From NCBI GenBank assembly GCA_027619545.1, contig JAQCFT010000014.1:1-33072 (forward strand): a DNA stretch of 33,072 bases, given 5' to 3'. The DNA comes from Verrucomicrobiota bacterium. GTDB taxonomy: Bacteria > Verrucomicrobiota > Verrucomicrobiia > Limisphaerales > AAA164-E04. Shown here piece by piece: positions 1-7,501 of the stretch (within the stretch, counting starts at the first letter, position 1; each line of letters starts with the position of its first letter). Below the pieces are notes generated by a model, which did not search any database, had not been told where the DNA came from, and saw nothing but the letters and a program-made list of their open reading frames with translations. The translations under genes were made by a program, and so were the position numbers.

Positions 1-9
1 ATTTTCCTT

Positions 10-110
10 CAACGTGACCAATCGCTTTACTGAATTTGATGGTCAATATTGAATCTGCACCCTTCAACCTTTTTTCTCGCAAAGGCGCCAAGACCGCCAA
101 GGACGCAAAG
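10..110 (+). repeat. 101-bp direct repeat, copy 1 (contains GC-rich core module A)
   Basis: This segment matches 347-447 without gaps at 93 of 101 positions by eye, with an offset of exactly 337 bp. Its right half (about 75-110) is a GC-rich core built from short units such as GGCGCCAAGACCGCCAAGG. To its right, at 111-177, comes a second conserved block ending in GCACCGCTTTGGATAC. The same two blocks occur with nearly the same spacing on the opposite strand at 3060-3167, so this is one member of an interspersed composite repeat. Confidence 0.85.
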
Positions 111-252
111 ATTACTTTGGCACTCTCATCGCTGTCACCTCTTTGAACTACGTCTGACCTGGCACCGCTTTGGATACGGTCCGACATCTCAAGGAGCATT
201 CGAAACGCCATTTTACCCAATAGCTTTCCTATCTCATTCTCTGTCACATGTT

Positions 253-286
253 CCTTTGCGCCTTCGCGTCTTCGCGTCTTGGCGAT
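253..286 (-). repeat. Inverted copy of GC-rich core module A
   Basis: Read on the minus strand this reads as CGCCAAGACGCGAAGACGCG followed by AAGGCGCAAAGG, a variant of the core at 75-110. The two cores face each other about 140 bp apart. The similarity is at the level of repeated CGCCAAG/CGCGAAG units, not a strict base-by-base copy. Confidence 0.6.
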
Positions 287-346
287 AAAATGACGGTACC
301 CAACGAAAACCTTGTAGCCACTAAAAGGTTCAATTCTACTTTCAAT

Positions 347-447
347 CAACGTGACCAATCGCTTTACTGAATTTAATGATCGACGTTGAATCTGCACCCC
401 TCAACCCTTTTTCTCGCAAAGGCGCCAGGACCGCCAAGGACGCAAAG
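347..447 (+). repeat. 101-bp direct repeat, copy 2, abutting the kinase stop codon
   Basis: This is the second copy of the 10-110 segment (eight mismatches, no gaps). It ends 5 bp before the stop codon of the kinase gene, so it forms the immediate 3' flank of that transcript. Unlike copy 1 it is not followed by the second conserved block, because the kinase gene begins there. Confidence 0.85.
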
Positions 448-452
448 TTTTT

Positions 453-2780
453 TTAGAGAACTTTTCTCACCCATGCCAGCACGCGTCGAACGAGCCACAT
501 GTCTACTGCGATGATCGCAATAATGCTCATTGATATACCGGCATTTCCCCATACTCCATGATTGAATGGCAACAGCACCAGTGCTCCCACTGCAGCGTCG
601 ACAACCAATAGCGTCAAAGGCATGGCTGCCAGCATTCCGGGGAGAATGTAGTCACGTCCAATGGTGCCTCTCCGAATTCGGTTCAGTATTCGCCAGCCGT
701 ATAGGCTCGTGACGACAAGTGTCATGGGCACAAGTGTTGTCAGCATCATTACCCAGGGAATCGGTGTTTCGATATAATGGGTGTCATGAGATTGTGTCCT
801 CGAGTCGAGAACCCTTTCTTCGGCTTTCGATATCAAGTCCTGTTGTTGTTGTAATTCTGAAGCACTCTTTTGCTGTTCAAGTTCGATTCTGGATTTCTCT
901 ACCGGATCATTGATTAATTTCAAAACCTCGGCCCTGTGTTCCATTTCCGACTGCAACTGTTTCATTTCCACGCGCATCATGGCGATCTGTTGAGTCGCCT
1001 TCGTCTGCATCAGTTGCTGTTTAGCTTCGAAGCGATGTGCGTTGGCTTCAGATGCACGCATCATCCAAAATCCCCACCCCCATAGTAATGGTGGGATGAT
1101 CAAAGCGGAAACGATCAAGATGGTTATTGCATTCGGGCTCAGGTTTCGGAATGTTGCATGGTCAATCCTTCTACGCTCACGATGCGCTTTCTTGGCATGA
1201 CTCCACTCTATTCCATAAATCAAGACAGCCATGACCTGATTAACGACAATGAAGGGAAACAAGGGAATAGGCGGATGACCACCATAGAATGCGACCAACA
1301 TTCCAAAAAGCAGGAACGTTATGAGTGCTTGGAATAGATGCTGAGTGATCACAACAGAAACAAACCGTTTTTTTCGCTCATCATATGAAACCTTGGGACC
1401 TCGCCCCAATGGCACGCATGTAATACTCCTCCCCCATTCTTTCCAGGCTAAAACCGTCCAGAGCGACCAAACCATCAATGCAGCTATTCCTACCTGATAG
1501 CCACCTCCTGGTGCTGAACAGCGGTAGGATTCATCGACACCGAAAGTGTCGAACGTTCGACTCAACTCAAGCCAAGGTGCCGATCTGCCTCCAAACGTCC
1601 ATATACTGGTTATTTTTGAATCGGTGGGACCGGGATCCATTCGAGTAACATGATGAGGATACATGAAGTAGAGAGACAGAACCCATGCCACCAACCCAAT
1701 CAAGCCCAACAAACTTTGTCGCACCCTTGGGTCCAGCTTTGCCCAGCCACTGACCGCCTTCTGTTCATGAGCAGGAAAATCGCTGTGAGTCTCTTTGGAA
1801 GATTCTTGAGAAACGGAATGGACCTTCGGTAGTTTTGAAACCGTTTCCACCTGTGTCTTGATCTCAGATACCTTCTGCTGACGACGTTCCTTTTCCTTCG
1901 CTAGGGCCTGGAACACAATATCGTCGACCCCAGCATCAGCTCCTGATTTTTCCGAAGGCGGGCCAAATCGACCGAGAGGTAATTCTCCCGTCAGCAACTC
2001 GTAAAACACCACCCCCAATGAATAGATGTCTGCCCGATGATCCACTTCGGAAGGATTTTCAATCTGCTCGGGAGCCATATAATGAGGCGTCCCCATGGAG
2101 GCTCCGTGCTTGGTCAAACCAGTGACATTGGACGAACCGTCATCCAACATTTTGGCGATGCCAAAGTCAGCAATTTTGATGCGTCCCCTGGTGTCGAGCA
2201 AGATGTTCTCCGGCTTGATGTCCCTGTGCAACACGCCTTCGTCATGAGCAAACTGAAGGGCTTCACATATATTGGGAACAATCGACAAAGCCTTCTGAGG
2301 AGCAAATCGCTCGGTGCGCATGGCTTCACGCAGATTCACCCCTTCGACGAATTCCATCAAAAGAAAAAAGAAATCTCCCTGTCGACCAAAATCATACACC
2401 GCGACGATATTCGGATGATTCAAACGAGCCAGCAACTTGGCTTCGCGTTCGAAACGTTTGGCAAAATCAACATTTTGCGCCAACGAAGGTGACAGCACTT
2501 TCAAAGCCACCCAACGGTCCAGTTTGGGTTGACGCGCCTTGTAAACAAAACCCATTCCCCCCTGACCAATCAATGAATCGACTTCCAAATCGGGGAAAAC
2601 GGCACGCATCGTTTCCAGGGAGGGGGGGTGAATCGCCACGCTATCCGTCATGTGAGTCTCAGTCGCCATGGAGGCGCGAATCATCAAGCAAGCCGGACAC
2701 ATACCCTGCGGCGCCCCCTCTGGGATAGGTTTCCCGCAGGTCGGACAATTGGATTCAATTGAAGCATGTTCTTTCTCCAT
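453..2780 (-). CDS. Membrane-anchored Ser/Thr protein kinase with N-terminal zinc ribbon
   Basis: A 775-residue eukaryotic-type kinase that should phosphorylate Ser/Thr of unknown targets from the cytoplasmic face of the membrane. A four-Cys zinc ribbon (C12, C15, C28, C31) precedes a complete catalytic core: glycine loop GQGGMG (72-77), K94 in VALK, HRDIKPEN (185-192), DFG (205-207) and MAPE (235-238). The C-lobe is shortened and reads ELLTGELPLGRFGPP followed by DDIVFQALAKEKERR, a form I associate with Planctomycetes/Verrucomicrobia. From about 353 there are about eight hydrophobic segments, with a charged, Gln-rich coiled-coil stretch (roughly 620-690) between two of them; no PASTA, WD40 or TPR domain is visible. 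The ATG at 2780 follows AGAGG closely. The gene stands alone and is bracketed by interspersed repeats. The kinase call is firm; the signal sensed is unknown. Confidence 0.93.
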   Translation of the reverse strand: MEKEHASIESNCPTCGKPIPEGAPQGMCPACLMIRASMATETHMTDSVAIHPPSLETMRAVFPDLEVDSLIGQGGMGFVYKARQPKLDRWVALKVLSPSLAQNVDFAKRFEREAKLLARLNHPNIVAVYDFGRQGDFFFLLMEFVEGVNLREAMRTERFAPQKALSIVPNICEALQFAHDEGVLHRDIKPENILLDTRGRIKIADFGIAKMLDDGSSNVTGLTKHGASMGTPHYMAPEQIENPSEVDHRADIYSLGVVFYELLTGELPLGRFGPPSEKSGADAGVDDIVFQALAKEKERRQQKVSEIKTQVETVSKLPKVHSVSQESSKETHSDFPAHEQKAVSGWAKLDPRVRQSLLGLIGLVAWVLSLYFMYPHHVTRMDPGPTDSKITSIWTFGGRSAPWLELSRTFDTFGVDESYRCSAPGGGYQVGIAALMVWSLWTVLAWKEWGRSITCVPLGRGPKVSYDERKKRFVSVVITQHLFQALITFLLFGMLVAFYGGHPPIPLFPFIVVNQVMAVLIYGIEWSHAKKAHRERRRIDHATFRNLSPNAITILIVSALIIPPLLWGWGFWMMRASEANAHRFEAKQQLMQTKATQQIAMMRVEMKQLQSEMEHRAEVLKLINDPVEKSRIELEQQKSASELQQQQDLISKAEERVLDSRTQSHDTHYIETPIPWVMMLTTLVPMTLVVTSLYGWRILNRIRRGTIGRDYILPGMLAAMPLTLLVVDAAVGALVLLPFNHGVWGNAGISMSIIAIIAVDMWLVRRVLAWVRKVL

Positions 2781-2909
2781 ACCTCTTACTGAGACATTTC
2801 CGAAAAGTGGTTACCGAAAAAATGCAGTTTTTTTCAAAAAGAATCAAAGCCCGATGTAAAAGAATGGTGCATACTGAATCTCCAAGGGATTCCAAAATCC
2901 TTACGCTAT

Positions 2910-2942
2910 CTGGAATGCGGCGTGCAGCACCGCTCTGGATAC
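2910..2942 (+). repeat. 33-bp inverted repeat, left arm (module B)
   Basis: The arm ends in CAGCACCGCTCTGGATAC and matches the reverse complement of 3060-3092 at 31 of 33 positions. Related sequence (GGCACCGCTTTGGATAC) ends the composite repeat near 160-177. The arms are 117 bp apart, so in RNA they could pair into a long stem. Confidence 0.85.
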
Positions 2943-3059
2943 CTCACGGTAACGGGTAGGCTCCACTCATATCCGAATTCCTTCAAACCTCCCCAGCGTA
3001 TCCCATTTGATTACCCGATGACCACTTATGACCTGGAATAATCTTATCGTATACGGATC

Positions 3060-3167
3060 GTATCCAGAGCGGTGCTGCACACCGCACTCCAGAGTAACTG
3101 CAGCAATAAAAGCACCACAAAATTCTTTGCGCCCTTGGCGGTCTTCGCGTTCGCGCCTTAGCGAGCA
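3060..3167 (-). repeat. Composite interspersed repeat (modules A and B), reverse orientation
   Basis: Read on the minus strand, a GC-rich core (GAAGACCGCCAAGGGCGCAA) is followed after about 59 nt by the 33-bp module B ending in CTCTGGATAC. In the copy starting near 75 on the plus strand the same two landmarks are 61 nt apart. Equal order and near-equal spacing show that the two are members of one repeat family, not chance GC-rich matches. Its module B pairs with 2910-2942. Confidence 0.75.
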
Positions 3168-3230
3168 ACCTATCGACAGGCCACATTTCCCACCAATACA
3201 CCCAAAGGTCCTCTAAAACCCTCATTTTTT

Positions 3231-4613
3231 TCAGGCAAGTATTCTGCGCAAAACATGCCCCCCCACGTTTGTCAGCCGGAAATCACGCCCTGCGTAACGA
3301 TAGGTCAGTTGCTCATGGTCCATCCCCATCAGGTGCAGGATAGTCGCGTGAAAATCATTCACATGCACTCTGTCCTTGACGGCTCGAAACCCAAAATCAT
3401 CCGTCTCTCCGTATGTCACCCCCCCCTTGACGCCGCCCCCCGCCAACCAGGTGGTGAATCCATAGTGATTATGATCGCGTCCTGATCCGTTCTCGGACGT
3501 CGGGGTGCGACCAAATTCACCACCCCAAATCACGAGTGTATCGTCCAGCAATCCCCGTTGCTTCAAATCCGTCAGCAACGCAGTCATGGGTTGGTCGATG
3601 TCGCGACACAAGTCCTTGGCGTGTTTATCGTGATTCTGATGTGTATCCCATGGCTGCCCATCTCCATAGTAAACCTGAACAAACCGAGTGCCACGCTCCA
3701 CCAAACGACGTGCCAGCAAACATCCGTTTGCAAAATGTCCTTTGCCATACTTCTCACGAATGGATTCCGGCTCGCGCTCCAAATTGAACGCCTCACTCGC
3801 TTCCGTCTGCATGCGGAAGGCGGTTTCCATGGATCGAATCCTGGATTCCAAGACAGCATCCCCTCCGCGCTCATTTAAATGCAGTTGATTGAACTGCCGC
3901 ATCAAACCAAGTTGACGTTGCTGTGAGGGGAAATCCATCGATCCGTTGCTCAGAAACGGGATCAACTTTTTGACATCCAGATTCGAATGATTGACATACA
4001 CCCCCTGATGTTCCGAGGGCAGAAAAGCGCTGTTCCACAACACGGAAAACCTGACCGGCCTCCCCGGACAAAGCACCACATATGCGGGCAGATTTTCATT
4101 CTCGGTCCCCAGGCCATAAGATATCCAGGCCCCCATACTGGGCACCGAAGGTGTAATGGTGCCGTTGTTCATCATCAACAATGCGGGACCGTGATTTGGA
4201 TTGTCGCTGTGAAGAGAACGAATCACACACACATCATCCATGCATGCAGCAAACTTCGGCAACATGTCACTGATCGGCACACCACTCTGGCCTGCCTTCA
4301 GCCATTGAACAGGCGATGGAAGCAATCCTGCAGTTGCTCGTTCAGTGCGCAGATTCACTTCAGCCGGTCGTTGTCCCGCATATTTCTGCAGATCAGGTTT
4401 TGGATCGAACAGGTCTGCCTGGAAAGGACCGCCATTCATGAAAAGCTGAATCACCCGCTGGGCTCTCGGTCGATGAGGACGCTGGGCGGCTCGCTCATCA
4501 CTCCCCTTCATCACATTCGCCAGCCCCAGCATCCCCACACCCCCGCCCAGCCGGGCAATCATGGATCGCCGGGTCAGTAAATCATGAAGAACCGGTATAG
4601 AATCAGTCGACAT
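3231..4613 (-). CDS. DUF1501 family protein, probably exported
   Basis: About 460 residues. The family is widespread in Planctomycetes and Verrucomicrobia, is related in fold to sulfatase/alkaline-phosphatase-like proteins, and usually sits beside DUF1549/DUF1553 genes; its biochemical role is not settled. Family marks are FMNGGPFQADLFDPKP near the N-terminus, WGGEFGRTP and GRDHNHYGF in the second half, and the ending GRDFRLTNVGGHVLRRILA. The N-terminus (TRRSMIARLGGGVGMLGLA) resembles a Tat signal. I chose the ATG at 4613 because the longer frame up to 4790 lies inside the upstream gene and the family begins just before the RR motif. That start overlaps the 3' end of the DUF1549/DUF1553 gene by 11 bp, implying translational coupling. 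Confidence 0.92.
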   Translation of the reverse strand: MSTDSIPVLHDLLTRRSMIARLGGGVGMLGLANVMKGSDERAAQRPHRPRAQRVIQLFMNGGPFQADLFDPKPDLQKYAGQRPAEVNLRTERATAGLLPSPVQWLKAGQSGVPISDMLPKFAACMDDVCVIRSLHSDNPNHGPALLMMNNGTITPSVPSMGAWISYGLGTENENLPAYVVLCPGRPVRFSVLWNSAFLPSEHQGVYVNHSNLDVKKLIPFLSNGSMDFPSQQRQLGLMRQFNQLHLNERGGDAVLESRIRSMETAFRMQTEASEAFNLEREPESIREKYGKGHFANGCLLARRLVERGTRFVQVYYGDGQPWDTHQNHDKHAKDLCRDIDQPMTALLTDLKQRGLLDDTLVIWGGEFGRTPTSENGSGRDHNHYGFTTWLAGGGVKGGVTYGETDDFGFRAVKDRVHVNDFHATILHLMGMDHEQLTYRYAGRDFRLTNVGGHVLRRILA

Positions 4614-6612
4614 ACAAAAACGCGTTGCTGGTGATACATGTTTGGGCACAGCGGGCCAGGATCTCCCGGGGATGGGTATTGGAAACTGTCTCGCTTTGAA
4701 AATAAGATTCAAACAACATCTCTTCCTCAGATGTGGGAGAACGCCCCCAGACTTGCCGAAACAATTGAGTGACCCAACCTGATAAATCATACCCGCACCG
4801 AGCCATGATCCGATCGGCCAGTTGAAGCGAACAATCCCAGACGAACGGACCGTTCAAAGCAAACAACTGCTGGACCGGGGTGGTTGTGTTGATGCGTTGT
4901 TCGCTGTATCGATTCGGGTCCGGAAAATCGTGTAGTTTCAACATCACATTCAGATCACGGCGATGAACCGTGCCGTATACCGTGCGGCGAACATTCTCAG
5001 GTCGCGACAAATCCTGCGACGCGCCGCCGAATGATCGATCCAGGCGTTCGCTCACCGACAACATCGCATCACGCCACGATTCAACAGGAAGCCTTTGACG
5101 TGACATGTGCCACAACAACCTGTTCTGAGGATCCACCATCTGGCCTGGAGCATGCACCCGACTGGTCTGTCGCCAGGTGCGGGAGAGCAGAATTTCCCGA
5201 TGCAACCATTTCAATGACCATCCATGCGCCACAAACCGTGCAGCCAGGTCATCCAGCAACTCACGGTGCGTCGGAGCCGCTCCGCTCAGACCAAAATTTC
5301 CGGGAGTGGCAACAATACCCTCGCCGAAGTGTTCTTTCCAGACCCTGTTCACAATCACTCGTGCGGCCAATCCTCCGGCTTGATCGAAAATGGATTCGGC
5401 CCATTCAAGCCTGGCATCGCTATCCTTTCCAAGCGAACCACCGCCAAACACCGTGAAAAAACCTCTGGGAACCGAATCCCCCGGTCGATTGGGATCACCG
5501 CGCACATGACTCTCCAGGTCACGATTGGCATGCTCCAGATAAACCAGCTTGGTGGCATCCGGACCGTCGGGGAGGATTTCCAGGAACGCATCATCAATCG
5601 CGTGTGCCATTGGCAGATCGTAGTTCGGTGTGTTGGCCTTCAAGTCTGCGATTTGCTTCTTAATCTGCTCAGTTTTTTGTTCTGCTTCGGGTGATTCGTC
5701 CTTGCTCAATTGATTGATTTCCTCTTCCCAACGGCGAACCTGTTCCCGGGCATCGGCAATGGGTTTCCATTGTTCATCCGGCACAATCGGGCGGGAGGTC
5801 AGCCGAACGTTGGCAATGATCCCGGCCAAGGCATAATAATCCTGCATGGAAACCGGATCCGACTTATGATCGTGACAACGTGCACAGGACACAGTCAAAC
5901 CCAGCAAGGTACGGCTCATCATATCCACGCGTTCCTCCCACTCATCAGCCACGATGGTTTTGATCACTTCCGGGGCGAGTTTGAGTTCCTTCCAGTAAGT
6001 TGGACTTAGTCCCAGAAATCCCAAGGCTGGTATATCGTCAGGGCCGGTCGAAGGCATCAAATCTGTTGCAAGCTGACGTTTCACGAACTCAGGGTAAGGC
6101 AGGTCGTCATTGAAAGCCTGAATCACCCAATCCCGGTACAACCAGGCGCAACCCATATTCTCAAACCAAACGGCCGTCTGGTCCGCATAGCGCGCTTGAT
6201 CCAGCCACATCCGCGACCACTTTTCCCCGTAGGCAGGCGAAGCCAACAATTGATCCACCAAACGCGACCATGCATCGGGACGATCCTCAGCCAACGCATC
6301 TTCCATTTCCCTGGCATCAGGAGGCAACCCAACCAGATCAAAATACAACCGCCGAATCAAGGTGCGGAGATCCGCTTCTGGAGAAAGTGTCAGCCTTTCT
6401 TTGGACAAGGCACTCTCGATATAGGCATCGATTGAGCAATCCCCAAGACTAGTGTTTCGGAGAGGCAAGGGGCGGAATGCCCAATGATCCGCCCGCTCAT
6501 TTGCCTCAGACGATTCAGCTTTTGTATCCAACCAAGACAGACCACATCCAAACAAGCAAACCACGATCAATGATCGGCACAAAAGGTATTTGGATGAGAT
6601 GTGTGATCGCAT
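4603..6612 (-). CDS. DUF1549 and DUF1553 domain protein (PSCYT2/PSD1 type), exported
   Basis: A 669-residue protein with an N-terminal hydrophobic export signal (about 10-28). DUF1549 spans roughly 60-265 and carries the family heme-like motif CARCHDHK (C243, C246, H247). DUF1553 spans roughly 395-650, including RVIVNRVWKEHFGEGIV and the late RYSEQRINTTTPVQQLFALN. A charged helical linker (about 285-325) lies between them. The extra N-terminal cytochrome module (PSCYT1) found in many relatives is absent, so this is the short form. The partner DUF1501 gene follows with an 11-bp overlap. Such pairs are often found near carbohydrate-degradation genes, but the function is unproven. No good Shine-Dalgarno precedes the ATG; the leader is C-rich. 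An LFGC at 20-23 looks like a lipobox but has Phe at -2, so lipidation is uncertain. Confidence 0.92.
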   Translation of the reverse strand: MRSHISSKYLLCRSLIVVCLFGCGLSWLDTKAESSEANERADHWAFRPLPLRNTSLGDCSIDAYIESALSKERLTLSPEADLRTLIRRLYFDLVGLPPDAREMEDALAEDRPDAWSRLVDQLLASPAYGEKWSRMWLDQARYADQTAVWFENMGCAWLYRDWVIQAFNDDLPYPEFVKRQLATDLMPSTGPDDIPALGFLGLSPTYWKELKLAPEVIKTIVADEWEERVDMMSRTLLGLTVSCARCHDHKSDPVSMQDYYALAGIIANVRLTSRPIVPDEQWKPIADAREQVRRWEEEINQLSKDESPEAEQKTEQIKKQIADLKANTPNYDLPMAHAIDDAFLEILPDGPDATKLVYLEHANRDLESHVRGDPNRPGDSVPRGFFTVFGGGSLGKDSDARLEWAESIFDQAGGLAARVIVNRVWKEHFGEGIVATPGNFGLSGAAPTHRELLDDLAARFVAHGWSLKWLHREILLSRTWRQTSRVHAPGQMVDPQNRLLWHMSRQRLPVESWRDAMLSVSERLDRSFGGASQDLSRPENVRRTVYGTVHRRDLNVMLKLHDFPDPNRYSEQRINTTTPVQQLFALNGPFVWDCSLQLADRIMARCGYDLSGWVTQLFRQVWGRSPTSEEEMLFESYFQSETVSNTHPREILARCAQTCITSNAFLYVD

Positions 6613-6682
6613 GGACGGGGGGGATCTTACCCCAACTCATTCTGTGCGCAATGCAATCTTGTGTTTGAAAGTATGCTTGTTG

Positions 6683-6714
6683 TTTTTGACAGGATGAACA
6701 GGATTAACCGGATG
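6683..6714 (-). repeat. Short tandem repeat of ACAGGAT-type units
   Basis: The plus strand reads GACAGGAT, GAACAGGAT, TAACCGGAT, i.e. three imperfect 8-9-bp units just after TTGTTTTT. It lies in the 109-bp gap between the VNG-repeat lipoprotein gene and the DUF1549 gene. I recall this motif as a common intergenic repeat in many environmental bacteria; here it is a single short array. Confidence 0.55.
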
Positions 6715-6721
6715 ACCGCCT

Positions 6722-7435
6722 TTAAAGTTCAGTGGGTTGAATGGAAACGTGCTCCGTGGATCCTTCCACGCGGGCGTCGCCGGACAAGTAGAGGACAACT
6801 TTGCGGTCAGGATCCTCAACGATAACACTACCTTTGATGACTGCCTGATCGCTCAGACGAATTTCAATCGGATCGTCGTTGTTGTTTCGTTTGGCTTTGC
6901 CTTCCAGAACGAGGTTTCCTTCCAGAATGGTGTTGCCTGAAAGATATACATCCCCATTACGGAAGGTCGCATCCCCTTTCACATGGGCTCCTTGGAACTT
7001 CATGGTGCCATTGACGAGGTTCACTTGACCCTCCACCGTGACTCCATCGCCCAACTCAAGTCCACCGTTCACCGTCTTGATGTTTCCGCCTACTGAGCTT
7101 CCTTCCTCAGCGGAAATCCGGCCGTTCACTGTCTCCACATCTTCCTCCACCATGGCGTCCGATTTGATCTTGATGCTGCCATTGACGGTTTTTAAAAGAT
7201 CCGCACGAGCGCCTGCTCCCAGTTCCACACTGCCGTTCACCGTTTTGCAAACGCCTTCGACAATGGATCCGTCCGCGACTTTGATGCTGCCATTGACAGT
7301 TTTGAGGTCATGCTTCACCGTTTCATTGGAGGCCGTCCTGATGGAACTGTTCACGTGAACAGAGCAAGCAGTTACCAGAACAACGGCAGCCAAAGCAACA
7401 GTCCACACACATTTTGAGGTCAGATTAGAAAGCAT
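6722..7435 (-). CDS. Lipoprotein with seven ~19-residue VNG repeats (beta-solenoid-like)
   Basis: A 237-residue protein with a lipoprotein signal peptide (lipobox VTAC, Cys24). It then carries a regular repeat of the form TVNGSI-x-V-x-x-G-x-x-V-x-G-x-V-K. VNG triplets occur at 47, 66, 84, 103, 122 and 141, with a variant RNG at 160, so the period is 18-19 residues. After an Asn/Asp-rich linker (about 182-188) there are two further beta-like stretches. The pattern resembles DUF4097 and bactofilin-type right-handed beta-solenoids, whose turns have similar length, but I cannot assign it to a named family. A lipid-anchored rod at the cell envelope is an inference. The ATG at 7435 is preferred over an in-frame GTG at 7444. 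The gene lies 66 bp downstream of the MFS gene. No enzyme motif is visible. Confidence 0.82.
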   Translation of the reverse strand: MLSNLTSKCVWTVALAAVVLVTACSVHVNSSIRTASNETVKHDLKTVNGSIKVADGSIVEGVCKTVNGSVELGAGARADLLKTVNGSIKIKSDAMVEEDVETVNGRISAEEGSSVGGNIKTVNGGLELGDGVTVEGQVNLVNGTMKFQGAHVKGDATFRNGDVYLSGNTILEGNLVLEGKAKRNNNDDPIEIRLSDQAVIKGSVIVEDPDRKVVLYLSGDARVEGSTEHVSIQPTEL

Positions 7436-7501
7436 ACACAACACTACCCGAAATCGCTTCCTTGAGTTACAGAAAAAAGGAAAGAAATCCAGTAAACAGC
7501 C

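Larger units (their letters stand above)
1..452. other. Gene-free, repeat-filled stretch downstream of the kinase gene
   Basis: No credible gene lies here. The stretch holds two copies of a 101-bp direct repeat (10-110 and 347-447) and an inverted relative of its GC-rich core (253-286). The only open frame of any length (49-288, plus strand) is made of repeat sequence. Its translation resembles that of another repeat copy near 3000-3200 read in the opposite direction, which marks it as a repeat artefact and not a protein. Confidence 0.75.
2781..3230. other. Intergenic region upstream of the kinase, with inverted repeats
   Basis: This 450-bp gap holds the kinase 5' region (AT-rich, 2781-2870), a 33-bp inverted repeat pair (2910-2942 and 3060-3092) and a reverse-oriented composite repeat (3060-3167). 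I see no convincing -35/-10 pair and no gene. The open frame at 2983-3225 on the minus strand is repeat sequence, and its translation parallels that of the repeat at 49-180. Confidence 0.7.

Noticed and set aside
49-288. 79-codon plus-strand frame near the left edge as a gene
   Set aside because: It consists of interspersed repeat sequence. Its translation (LAKAPRPPRTQRLLW) parallels that of the repeat copy on the minus strand at 2983-3225, which shows repeat homology and not a protein family.
1-450. CRISPR array from the repeated CGCCAAG-type units
   Set aside because: The units are short, unevenly spaced and partly inverted, without regular spacers, and no cas genes are present.
2983-3225. 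80-codon minus-strand frame upstream of the kinase as a gene
   Set aside because: It is formed by the composite repeat at 3060-3167; there is no Shine-Dalgarno, no domain and the composition is biased.
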